A stretch of DNA of 64,000 nucleotides. Origin: Spirosoma radiotolerans. GTDB lineage: Bacteria > Bacteroidota > Bacteroidia > Cytophagales > Spirosomataceae. Each line of letters starts with the position of its first letter. Position 1 is the stretch's first letter. This document shows positions 44,550 to 52,021 of the stretch, one piece after another. Made by a program: the position numbers and the translations under genes. Where the stretch lies: assembly GCF_000974425.1 (NCBI RefSeq), contig NZ_CP010429.1, positions 4,511,501-4,575,500 on the forward strand. Direction: 5' to 3'. Below the pieces are notes generated by a model, which had not been told where the DNA came from, ran no database searches, and saw only the letters and a list, made by a program, of their open reading frames with translations.

Positions 44550-46148
44550 TTACTGAATCTTAGCCAGCCACAGCGAAGCGTTGATGTGTAGGGCCGGGTG
44601 CGATGTGTAACCCGAAGGCGCATCGCCCGACCAACCGTTAAACAGGCTATCGTTCGGATCACCCGTTCCGTCGTCGGCGGGTGAGCTGTCCCCGATAAAC
44701 ACAATACGTCCACTGCCATAAGTAGACAACAGCGCCATCACGCTCGTTGTGCTGCCTACGGTGCTGCTCATCCGCCAGAATAATCCCTGCACATTCGCAT
44801 TGCTGGCCGGGTAAAGGGTAGCGGTCGAACCGTTATAAAATGCCAGCTTAGACGCCGTTCCGGCTACACCACCCAGTACTTTCTGTGCGTTGGCGTTCGA
44901 GCCTGTGTACACGTTCGTGGTTGGTTTCTCACTGATGTCTACATAGTCGATCGTAAAGCCAAACGGCTTGTTATTATTGATTCCGTTGTTCGACATCAGG
45001 TCATTCCAGACACGGGGTGAATCATAGCCGTCGCCATCCCGATCCGATGGATTATACCCATTGGGATCCGTGCCCGTCAGCGAGGGAGCCGTGTGGTCGG
45101 CAATCATCATCAGCCCTCCCCCATTCGAGACAAAGTTCATGATCGCTGTTTTTTCCGCTGCCGAAAACAATCGGTTCGGTTCCACCACCACATAAACGGC
45201 ATAATTGCTCAGGTCCTGTGGATTAGCCGAATTGCCATAGGTAACGACTGAGCCACTGGGCAGTGTTTCGACCAGATTTCCCCGCTTCACCAGCTCGATG
45301 GCCCAAGATGATATAGCGCCCCGCCAGTACGTTTCTGTGGTGCTCGACGTAATGCCTGTATACGATGGTGTGGGGAAACGTTGCGCAAGTGTTTCAACCG
45401 TTGTTCCGCCGGTGTACATCGGTACGTTTTCAGTACCGTCGGCATCAATTTGCCAATCGGCACTGCCCGCGTTTTCGCGTTTACTGGCATCAAACAAAAA
45501 GGTCTTACCCGTCGCAGGTGGCGTTGTACCACCCGAATTGTCGGTAACGGCTATATCGTCGATGTTGATTCGGTTCGTTGACCCGGACACTTTTCGAATT
45601 TCCAGACGAACACTACCGGCTACATTCAGCGTAAAGGTTTGCGTTTGAAGCGTTGAGGTTGTTGTTACTGTAGCCCCGGTTTGCGTCCAGCTACTGCCCG
45701 CATTGGTCGAGTACCACAAACTCCACTGGCTTGCCGCATCGGAGCCATAGGTACCATGTTTGATACTGACCGTACTGATACCCGACGTGACGTCGAACAG
45801 CATGGTTAGTTTGCCCGTATTCCGAATCCGGGCCGACCAGGCTCCAGCTTTCAAATCGCCACTGAGATTCCCGATTACGCCATCATACAGATTCCAGGAT
45901 TTTGATTGGAGCGTTACATTGTCCCCGCTGGATGAGCCGGTTGGCGAAACATCGTACGCCGTTTTTGGGCTGGTCGAACCGACCTCGAATCCCTCCGATA
46001 ATGCAACCGCCTGCACCCGGGCCGAACGAAGCACGGTATTGGGGTCAACCGCCGGGGCCAGTTCGCTGAAGGAATGACAGCCGACCATGATTGCCCCCGC
46101 TACCAGACAGGTAATGAAAATGGTTCTTGATTTATTGGAATTGAGCAT
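44550..46148 (-). CDS. Putative surface or periplasmic lipoprotein, N-terminal jelly-roll-like plus C-terminal Rossmann/GATase-like domain
   Basis: 532 residues from ATG 46146-46148 (MLNSNKSRTIF); an upstream ATG at 46217 is less likely. Lipobox IMVGC at residues 17-21. About residues 45-205 are beta-rich, Ser/Thr-rich and resemble a carbohydrate-binding-like sandwich (SGISTVSIKHGTYG; VRLEIRKVSGSTNRINIDDIAV). From about residue 215 a second domain (FLFDASKRENAGSADWQID; VYVVVEPNRLFSAAEKTAIMNFV; GGGLMMIADHTAP; SGRIVFIGDSSPADDG) looks like a GATase-like or DUF4350-type Rossmann fold. I do not recognise a specific function. It lies between permease operon 2 and the orphan permease, convergent with the former. 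Confidence 0.65.
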   Translation of the reverse strand: MLNSNKSRTIFITCLVAGAIMVGCHSFSELAPAVDPNTVLRSARVQAVALSEGFEVGSTSPKTAYDVSPTGSSSGDNVTLQSKSWNLYDGVIGNLSGDLKAGAWSARIRNTGKLTMLFDVTSGISTVSIKHGTYGSDAASQWSLWYSTNAGSSWTQTGATVTTTSTLQTQTFTLNVAGSVRLEIRKVSGSTNRINIDDIAVTDNSGGTTPPATGKTFLFDASKRENAGSADWQIDADGTENVPMYTGGTTVETLAQRFPTPSYTGITSSTTETYWRGAISSWAIELVKRGNLVETLPSGSVVTYGNSANPQDLSNYAVYVVVEPNRLFSAAEKTAIMNFVSNGGGLMMIADHTAPSLTGTDPNGYNPSDRDGDGYDSPRVWNDLMSNNGINNNKPFGFTIDYVDISEKPTTNVYTGSNANAQKVLGGVAGTASKLAFYNGSTATLYPASNANVQGLFWRMSSTVGSTTSVMALLSTYGSGRIVFIGDSSPADDGTGDPNDSLFNGWSGDAPSGYTSHPALHINASLWLAKIQ

Positions 46149-46448
46149 AACGAAGTGATTTAACGAATAGAATAAAGATGCACAAAGATTATGGCTTATT
46201 TGAGATTCAAATGACAAGAAGTTATTACTATTCTGTTATCTTATAATTTAAGTTGTGTAATAGTCCCTACAGGACCGCCCTGTTACCTCGCCACCTGGGT
46301 TATCCTACACGTTCTGTTCGCCTATACTGCCACAAATTGCGCACAGGTTGACTAAAATTGCCACTCATGTTTGTACCTGGGTTAATCCCAAGCAACGAAA
46401 GCGATTTTCTGCTGTCTTTGATCAAGATACCCCTCAACTGCTGGAACT
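46149..46448. other. 300-nt gap upstream of the orphan permease
   Basis: No PadR gene, no twin dyad and no TTGGC-GCATTTG element is visible. A weak AGTCC-N5-GGACC dyad occurs at 46262-46276 but has the wrong spacing. The region must hold the promoters of both divergent genes; no boxes could be assigned. Confidence 0.5.
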
Positions 46449-48806
46449 ATGCTTCGGAATTACATCAAAATTGCCTGGCGCAACATTGCCAAGAGTAAAG
46501 CTTTTTCGCTCATCAACGTGCTGGGTCTGGCACTGGGCATGACCTGTAGCCTGCTCATCATGCTCTGGGTGCAGGATGAACGCAGCATCGACCAGTTCCA
46601 CACCAATGGTCCGCGCATTTATCAGGTGATGGAAAATCAGCAATGGACCGGCAACGACATCAGTACTACCTCAGCCACACCCGGCCCAATGGCCAGCGCC
46701 CTGACGGCCGAAATTCCGGAGGTAGAACGGTCCGTCAAGATTACCTGGCAGGAAGAACACCTGCTGACGGTAGGCGACAAAGCGTACAAAGAAAAGGGCC
46801 GCTATTCATCCCCCGATCTATTCCAGATCTTCTCGTTCCCATTGGTTCATGGTGAGTCGAAAACGGCGCTTACGGGTCCAACGGCCATCGTTATTTCGGA
46901 GAAAGTAGCCCAAAAGCTTTTTGGCCGGACCGATGTGCTGGGCCGGATGGTTCGCGTCGACAATAAAGAAGATCATCAGGTTACGGGCGTTGTTCGGGAC
47001 ATTCCGGCCACCTCATCGCTTAAGTTCGACTTCGTTTTGCCCGAAGCCCCCTACGAGAAGGAGAACAAATGGCTCGAAAAATGGGAAAACAACGGCATCA
47101 GGACGTATGCCCTGCTACACCAGAATGCCGACGTGAAGACGGTCAATGCCAAAATTTTGAACATGGTGCGGCAGCATGACAAAAACGTAACAACCATCAC
47201 CACCTTCCTTTTTCCGTATGAGAAGGCCTACTTACAGTCGAAATTCACGAATGGCCAGCCAGACGGCGGCCGTATCGAATACGTGCGACTATTCACTATC
47301 GTGGCTATTTTTCTCCTGATTATTGCCTGCATCAACTTCATGAACCTGGCCACAGCCCGCTCCGCAAAACGGGCAAAGGAAGTAGGGATACGGAAAGTTG
47401 TGGGTGCCGAACGGTCGTACCTTGTGGGGCAGTTCGTAGGCGAAGCCATGCTGACCGCCCTGTTTTCACTACTCATTGCCATTGTTCTGGTACCTATTCT
47501 CCTCTCGCCCTTTAATACGCTGACGGAGAAACAAATAGAGATCCAATACGCCAATCCCTTATACTGGCTGACGTTGTTAGGACTGGCCCTGGTAACGGGG
47601 ATTGTCTCGGGTAGCTACCCGGCCCTGTTCCTGTCATCGCTTCAACCGGTGAAAGTCCTTAAAGGGACCCTCCGGTTCAACTCAGGAGCGGTGTTATTTC
47701 GGCAGGGGTTGGTCGTATTTCAATTTGCTTTATCCCTGCTATTGATTATCGGCACGCTGATCGCTGGTCGGCAGGTGGATTATATTCGCACCAAGAACCT
47801 CGGCCTCGACCGCGAAAATGTGGTGTATATGACGCTGGAAGGCGATCTCCCGAAACGATTCGAGCCCTTCCGCCAGGAATTGTTGCAAGCGCCCGGTATT
47901 CAGTCTGTTTCTTCGGCGGGCAACGACCCGATGGAAATTGGCAGTTCGACCATTGGTGTCGAATGGACCGGCAAGCCCCAGAATGACAAGACGCTTTTCA
48001 CCCAAATGGCGATCAGCTACGACTTTGTCAAAACGATGAAAATCAAGCTTCTCGAGGGCCGGGAGTTCGCCAAAGGCACCATTACCGATAGCACAAACTA
48101 CATCGTTAACGAAGAAGCGGCCCGACGCATGGGCATGAAAAATCCGGTAGGCCAGAATTTAAAATTCTGGGGTAAGTCGGGCAAGATTGTAGGCTTGATC
48201 AGAAACTTCCACCTGAACTCCTTACGCGTTGCCATCGAGCCGCTTATTCTTCGCCTGGATTCGGTGAACAACACGCTGCTGGTTCGCACCCACCCCGGCC
48301 AGACAGAACAGGCCCTCAAAAGCATGGAGCGGCTCGCCAAACAATTTAACCCGGCTTATCCATTTGCCTATCGCTTTGCCGATGAGAGCTTTAAGGAGCA
48401 GTACAAGAGCGAGACGCTGATTGGCACACTGGCTAATTCATTCGCTTTCATTGCCATTTTCATTGCGTGCCTGGGCTTGTTTGGCCTGGCCATGTTTACT
48501 GCCGAGCAGCGGACCAAAGAAATCGGAGTTCGGAAGGTGCTGGGCGCATCGGTCACCAGTATTGTCGCCCTGCTCTCCAAAGACTTTCTGAAGCTGGTTC
48601 TGATTGCCATTCTTATTGCGACTCCCCTCGCGTGGTGGACCATGTATCAATGGCTACAGGATTTCGCCTACCGAATCGACATCGAATGGTGGATGTTTGC
48701 GCTGGCGGGTTTGCTGGCGGTGGGTATAGCGCAGCTAACGGTGAGTTTCCAGAGCATCAAAGCCGCCCTGATGAACCCGGTAAAAAGCCTGCGAAGTGCC
48801 GAATGA
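46449..48806 (+). CDS. FtsX/MacB-type double ABC permease without prefix domain (orphan)
   Basis: 785 residues starting MLRNYIKIAWRNIAKSKAFSLIN, which is where the core begins in the other permeases. No prefix-like frame is found upstream. TM1 about 18-40; loop 1 AKRAKEVGIRKVVGAERSY; loop 2 EQRTKEIGVRKVLGAS; periplasmic motif IVGLIRNFHLNSLR (NFH instead of DFH). The final residues are SLRSAE, one residue longer than the shared SLRSE. It stands alone, with no PadR in front. The body resembles operon 3 gene 2 most closely (VQDERSVDSFH/VQDERSIDQFH). Confidence 0.92.
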   Translation: MLRNYIKIAWRNIAKSKAFSLINVLGLALGMTCSLLIMLWVQDERSIDQFHTNGPRIYQVMENQQWTGNDISTTSATPGPMASALTAEIPEVERSVKITWQEEHLLTVGDKAYKEKGRYSSPDLFQIFSFPLVHGESKTALTGPTAIVISEKVAQKLFGRTDVLGRMVRVDNKEDHQVTGVVRDIPATSSLKFDFVLPEAPYEKENKWLEKWENNGIRTYALLHQNADVKTVNAKILNMVRQHDKNVTTITTFLFPYEKAYLQSKFTNGQPDGGRIEYVRLFTIVAIFLLIIACINFMNLATARSAKRAKEVGIRKVVGAERSYLVGQFVGEAMLTALFSLLIAIVLVPILLSPFNTLTEKQIEIQYANPLYWLTLLGLALVTGIVSGSYPALFLSSLQPVKVLKGTLRFNSGAVLFRQGLVVFQFALSLLLIIGTLIAGRQVDYIRTKNLGLDRENVVYMTLEGDLPKRFEPFRQELLQAPGIQSVSSAGNDPMEIGSSTIGVEWTGKPQNDKTLFTQMAISYDFVKTMKIKLLEGREFAKGTITDSTNYIVNEEAARRMGMKNPVGQNLKFWGKSGKIVGLIRNFHLNSLRVAIEPLILRLDSVNNTLLVRTHPGQTEQALKSMERLAKQFNPAYPFAYRFADESFKEQYKSETLIGTLANSFAFIAIFIACLGLFGLAMFTAEQRTKEIGVRKVLGASVTSIVALLSKDFLKLVLIAILIATPLAWWTMYQWLQDFAYRIDIEWWMFALAGLLAVGIAQLTVSFQSIKAALMNPVKSLRSAE

Positions 48807-48853
48807 CATTACCTCTTTGGTTTCTGAACAGGCCGGGTTATCCAAATGCGTAC

Positions 48854-48890
48854 TGTCCAGAAGCGTACGAAAAATGTCCGGTTCTGGACA
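48854..48890. promoter_or_regulatory. Twin-dyad operator upstream of PadR gene 3
   Basis: TGTCC-N6-GTACG (48854-48869) and perfect TGTCC-N6-GGACA (48875-48890), centres 21 bp apart, ending 106 nt before the PadR start and beginning 48 nt after the orphan permease stop. Confidence 0.8.
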
Positions 48891-48912
48891 ATTGCTTTCT
48901 TGTCGATTTATT

Positions 48913-48949
48913 AAAAAGAGCCATTCCTACGCAGGATGGCTCTTTTTTT
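48913..48949 (+). terminator. Rho-independent terminator between operator and PadR gene 3
   Basis: aaaaagagcca (48913-48923) pairs with tggctcttttt (48937-48947), followed by more T. It ends transcription from the orphan permease. It lies downstream of the twin dyad but upstream of the TTGGC-GCATTTG element, so the PadR promoter should be downstream of 48949. Confidence 0.88.
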
Positions 48950-48952
48950 AGT

Positions 48953-48967
48953 TTGGCGAGGCATTTG
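48953..48967 (+). promoter_or_regulatory. Conserved TTGGC-N3-GCATTTG element before PadR gene 3
   Basis: TTGGCGAGGCATTTG, 29 nt before the start codon and immediately after the terminator, matching the element in the other operons. Confidence 0.75.
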
Positions 48968-48996
48968 TTATACATATACACAACTAATAAATTCTG

Positions 48997-49323
48997 ATGA
49001 AAGGAACGTACTTAGGCGAATTTGAAGAGATCGTTTTACTGGCAGTCGCTATTCAGTCGGGCGATGCGTATGGGGCAGCGGTCGTCTCCGAGATCGAGCA
49101 ACAAATGAATCGGCCGGTCAATCTGGGGGCTGTCCACTCGGCCCTGAACCGACTTCAGGAAAAAGGGCTGGTCAAGTCGGAGATGGGGGGTGTAACATCG
49201 GAGCGGGGTGGTCGGCGGAAACGGCTTTACTCGGTGACCGCTTACGGCCGACGGGCGCTGGAAGAGATTCGGCAGGTGCGTAATCAAATGTGGGATGCCA
49301 TTCCCCGAACGGCCTGGTCATGA
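48997..49323 (+). CDS. PadR family transcriptional regulator (operon 3)
   Basis: 108 residues: MKGTYLGEFEEIVLLAVAIQSGDAYGAAV, then NLGAVHSALNRLQEKGLVKSEMGGVT and ERGGRRKRLYSVTAYGRRAL. Same short PadR type. ATGA overlap (49320-49323) with the first permease of operon 3. Slightly shorter C-terminus than the other three. Confidence 0.93.
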   Translation: MKGTYLGEFEEIVLLAVAIQSGDAYGAAVVSEIEQQMNRPVNLGAVHSALNRLQEKGLVKSEMGGVTSERGGRRKRLYSVTAYGRRALEEIRQVRNQMWDAIPRTAWS

Positions 49324-52019
49324 AGAAGCTCATCACTCCCCTCCCACCGCGCTGGGCCACCCGCCTGCTGCACTGGTTCTGCGCTCCCCATCGGCTGGAC
49401 GAACTGGAAGGCGACCTCGACGAGCTGTTCCAGGAGCGGGTCAAGTCGGTGGGGCTGCACCGGGCGCGCCGACGCTACGTGCGCGATGTGTTTAGCCTGA
49501 TGCGGCCCTGGATTATTGATCGTCCCTCTACTGAATATGCAACGTCGGATTACCCGACCCTTTACTTTCTTCATCCTGCTATGATCCGCAATTATTTCAC
49601 GGTCGCCTGGCGAAACCTGGTTCGCAACAAAGCCTTTTCAGCCATTAATATCATTGGGCTAACAACAGGTATGACATGCTGTATGCTGTTGCTTTTATAC
49701 ATCCGAAGCGAACTTTCCTTCGACAGGCATCATGAGTTTGCTGACGATTTGTATTTGGTCAACAGCGAAGCAATCAATGCTGGCGGTCATGAAGTATACC
49801 CCAAACTTTCGGCCTCCTATGCACAGGCCCTTAAAGCTGAATACCCCGAGGTTATGGAGGCCACCCGGCTTTGGGTAAATATCATTGAAGACCGAACGTT
49901 ATTGACCGTTGATGAACGCGGAAAACCGGCTAATTCCTTCTATGAAACCAAAGGCTATCAAGTTGATTCCACATTTTTCGATGTATTTTCCTACACATTC
50001 CTGGAGGGCGATGCCAAAACGGCTTTAAACGATCCTCACTCAGTCGTATTGTCGGAGGAATTGGCCCACAAACTGTTTGGCAACACGCCAGTTCTGAATA
50101 AAACAATTCGTGTTGGCGGTACGACGGGATTTGGCGAAAACTTCAAGATCACTGGGGTCTACAAAGGCGAACAGGCGAGGTCACATATCGACGCCCGTTT
50201 CTTTGTACCGATGTCGGTGGGTTGGGTGGCTGCATTTATCCGGGAACAACCTGCCACCTACACAGGAAACAATCTGTACTATACGTACGTACGCCTAAAG
50301 CCTGGCACCGATACAGAAAAGTTCAACCGAAAATTAGCGGCATTTATGAACAAGTACGTTCGGCAAAGTTTAAAAAAAGCTGGTTTTGACAAACGTATCT
50401 TTCTGGTTCCTGTAAAAAACATTCATTTATATAGTCAACTCGCCAACATTGTAACAGCTACCAGCAGCGCAAAATATTTATATATTCTGGGCTCTATTGC
50501 CCTATTTACACTTCTGATTGCTTGTATCAATTTCATGAACCTATCGACAGCTCGTTCGGCGAAGAGGGCTACTGAAGTAGGGGTACGCAAGGTGCTGGGA
50601 GCCGGGAAGCAAGGATTAGTCGGACAATTTCTGGGCGAGTCTATGCTACTCGCTATCATCTCTTTACTGATTGCCAGTCTGGCAGTCAGCCTATCATTAC
50701 CAGCATTTAACCAACTTACAGGTAAATCATTAGCCACATCGGAGTTGATCAATCCACTCACGATTATTGCGTTTCTGATACTCACTCTGCTCACCGGACT
50801 GGCAGCCGGGAGCTATCCCGCGTTTTATTTATCCGTGTTCAAACCCGTAGACGTGATCAAAGGCAGATTCACCAATCAGTCTTCATCCTTAGGTCTGCGC
50901 AGGGGCCTGGTCGTGTTCCAGTTCGTAGTAGCTATTGGCTTAGTTGTTGCGACTATTGTGATTCGCCAGCAGATGAACTTTCTCCGTGACCAACCTCTGG
51001 GTTTTGTCAAAGATCAGCAACTAGTTGTGCCTCTGCACGGAAGTAACTACTCAGCGATTAAACAGGAGATGCTAAAAAACAGCCGAATAGCCGGTGTTGC
51101 TGGAGCAGACTACTATCCCGGCATAACCAACCAGACTAACTTTAGCTTGTACCGGCCCGACCAGTCAGTAAACGAAATTCAGGACGTTAAAACGAACCGA
51201 GTGTCACCCGAATTTATGCAGGTGATGCGTTTTTCACTGGTGGCCGGGCGGTTATTTTCGAGAGATTTCCCCGGCGACACCGCCAGCCGGATCGTCGTCA
51301 ATGAAGCTACATTGCGCAAATTTGCCATTCCGCTGAAAAAAGCCATTGGCCAAAAGCTCAATTTCGATTGGCAAGGCACGACCAATGTTTACGAAATAGT
51401 AGGGGTTGTAAAAGACTTTCACTTTGCAGATTTACATCAGTCTATTCAACCATACGCATTTCATCTAAGTCTTGGCAATCAGTTCAACTACATGGTGGCC
51501 CATATCCAAACAACAGATATGAGCGATGTATTGCCTTTTCTAGAAAATAGATGGAAGACACTGGTTGCCAATGAGCCGTTCGAATACAGTTTTTTGAACG
51601 AAGACTTTCAGAAAAACTACCAGTCAGATACCCGCACGTCCCGGATCGTTAACACCTTCACGATTGTTTCGATCCTGATTTCCTGCCTTGGTTTACTCGG
51701 CTTAGCCGCTTTTGCGGCCCAACAACGGACTAAAGAAATTGGGGTTCGGAAAGTGCTGGGTGCATCTGTAACCAACGTAGTTGCTCTACTAACAAAGGAC
51801 TTTATCAAGCTGGTCTTATTATCCATTGCCATTGCTTCGCCCATTGCCTGGTACGCTATGAACCAGTGGCTCCAAAGCTTTGCGTACAAAATTGACATCG
51901 AGTGGTGGGTGTTTGCAGTGTCGGGTTTGCTCACTCTGGGTATTGCTCTGCTAACCGTGAGCTTCCAGAGTATCAAAGCAGCATTAATGAATCCGGTCAA
52001 AAGCCTGCGCAGCGAATAA
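49320..52019 (+). CDS. FtsX/MacB-type double ABC permease with prefix domain (operon 3, gene 1)
   Basis: 899 residues from ATG 49320 (MKKLITPLPPRWATRLLHW); the ATG at 49290 is inside PadR. Prefix of the FCAPHRLDELEGDLDELFQERV type, ending around residue 85 with STEYATSDYPTLYFLHP. TM1 about 100-125; loops AKRATEVGVRKVLGAGKQG and AQQRTKEIGVRKVLGAS; periplasmic motif IVGVVKDFHFADLHQ. The body from 49700 on is AT-richer than the prefix. Ends LMNPVKSLRSE, then 2 nt to the next gene. Confidence 0.92.
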   Translation: MKKLITPLPPRWATRLLHWFCAPHRLDELEGDLDELFQERVKSVGLHRARRRYVRDVFSLMRPWIIDRPSTEYATSDYPTLYFLHPAMIRNYFTVAWRNLVRNKAFSAINIIGLTTGMTCCMLLLLYIRSELSFDRHHEFADDLYLVNSEAINAGGHEVYPKLSASYAQALKAEYPEVMEATRLWVNIIEDRTLLTVDERGKPANSFYETKGYQVDSTFFDVFSYTFLEGDAKTALNDPHSVVLSEELAHKLFGNTPVLNKTIRVGGTTGFGENFKITGVYKGEQARSHIDARFFVPMSVGWVAAFIREQPATYTGNNLYYTYVRLKPGTDTEKFNRKLAAFMNKYVRQSLKKAGFDKRIFLVPVKNIHLYSQLANIVTATSSAKYLYILGSIALFTLLIACINFMNLSTARSAKRATEVGVRKVLGAGKQGLVGQFLGESMLLAIISLLIASLAVSLSLPAFNQLTGKSLATSELINPLTIIAFLILTLLTGLAAGSYPAFYLSVFKPVDVIKGRFTNQSSSLGLRRGLVVFQFVVAIGLVVATIVIRQQMNFLRDQPLGFVKDQQLVVPLHGSNYSAIKQEMLKNSRIAGVAGADYYPGITNQTNFSLYRPDQSVNEIQDVKTNRVSPEFMQVMRFSLVAGRLFSRDFPGDTASRIVVNEATLRKFAIPLKKAIGQKLNFDWQGTTNVYEIVGVVKDFHFADLHQSIQPYAFHLSLGNQFNYMVAHIQTTDMSDVLPFLENRWKTLVANEPFEYSFLNEDFQKNYQSDTRTSRIVNTFTIVSILISCLGLLGLAAFAAQQRTKEIGVRKVLGASVTNVVALLTKDFIKLVLLSIAIASPIAWYAMNQWLQSFAYKIDIEWWVFAVSGLLTLGIALLTVSFQSIKAALMNPVKSLRSE

Positions 52020-52021
52020 AC

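Noticed and set aside
46262..46276. AGTCC-N5-GGACC dyad upstream of the orphan permease as a further PadR operator
   Set aside because: The spacer is 5 instead of 6, the outer bases do not fit (A/C instead of T/A), and there is no second dyad at 20-22 bp.
46348..46542. 64-codon frame overlapping the start of the orphan permease, as a possible prefix remnant
   Set aside because: Its translation shows none of the prefix words (QGDL, WRYW and so on) and it is in a different frame from the permease.
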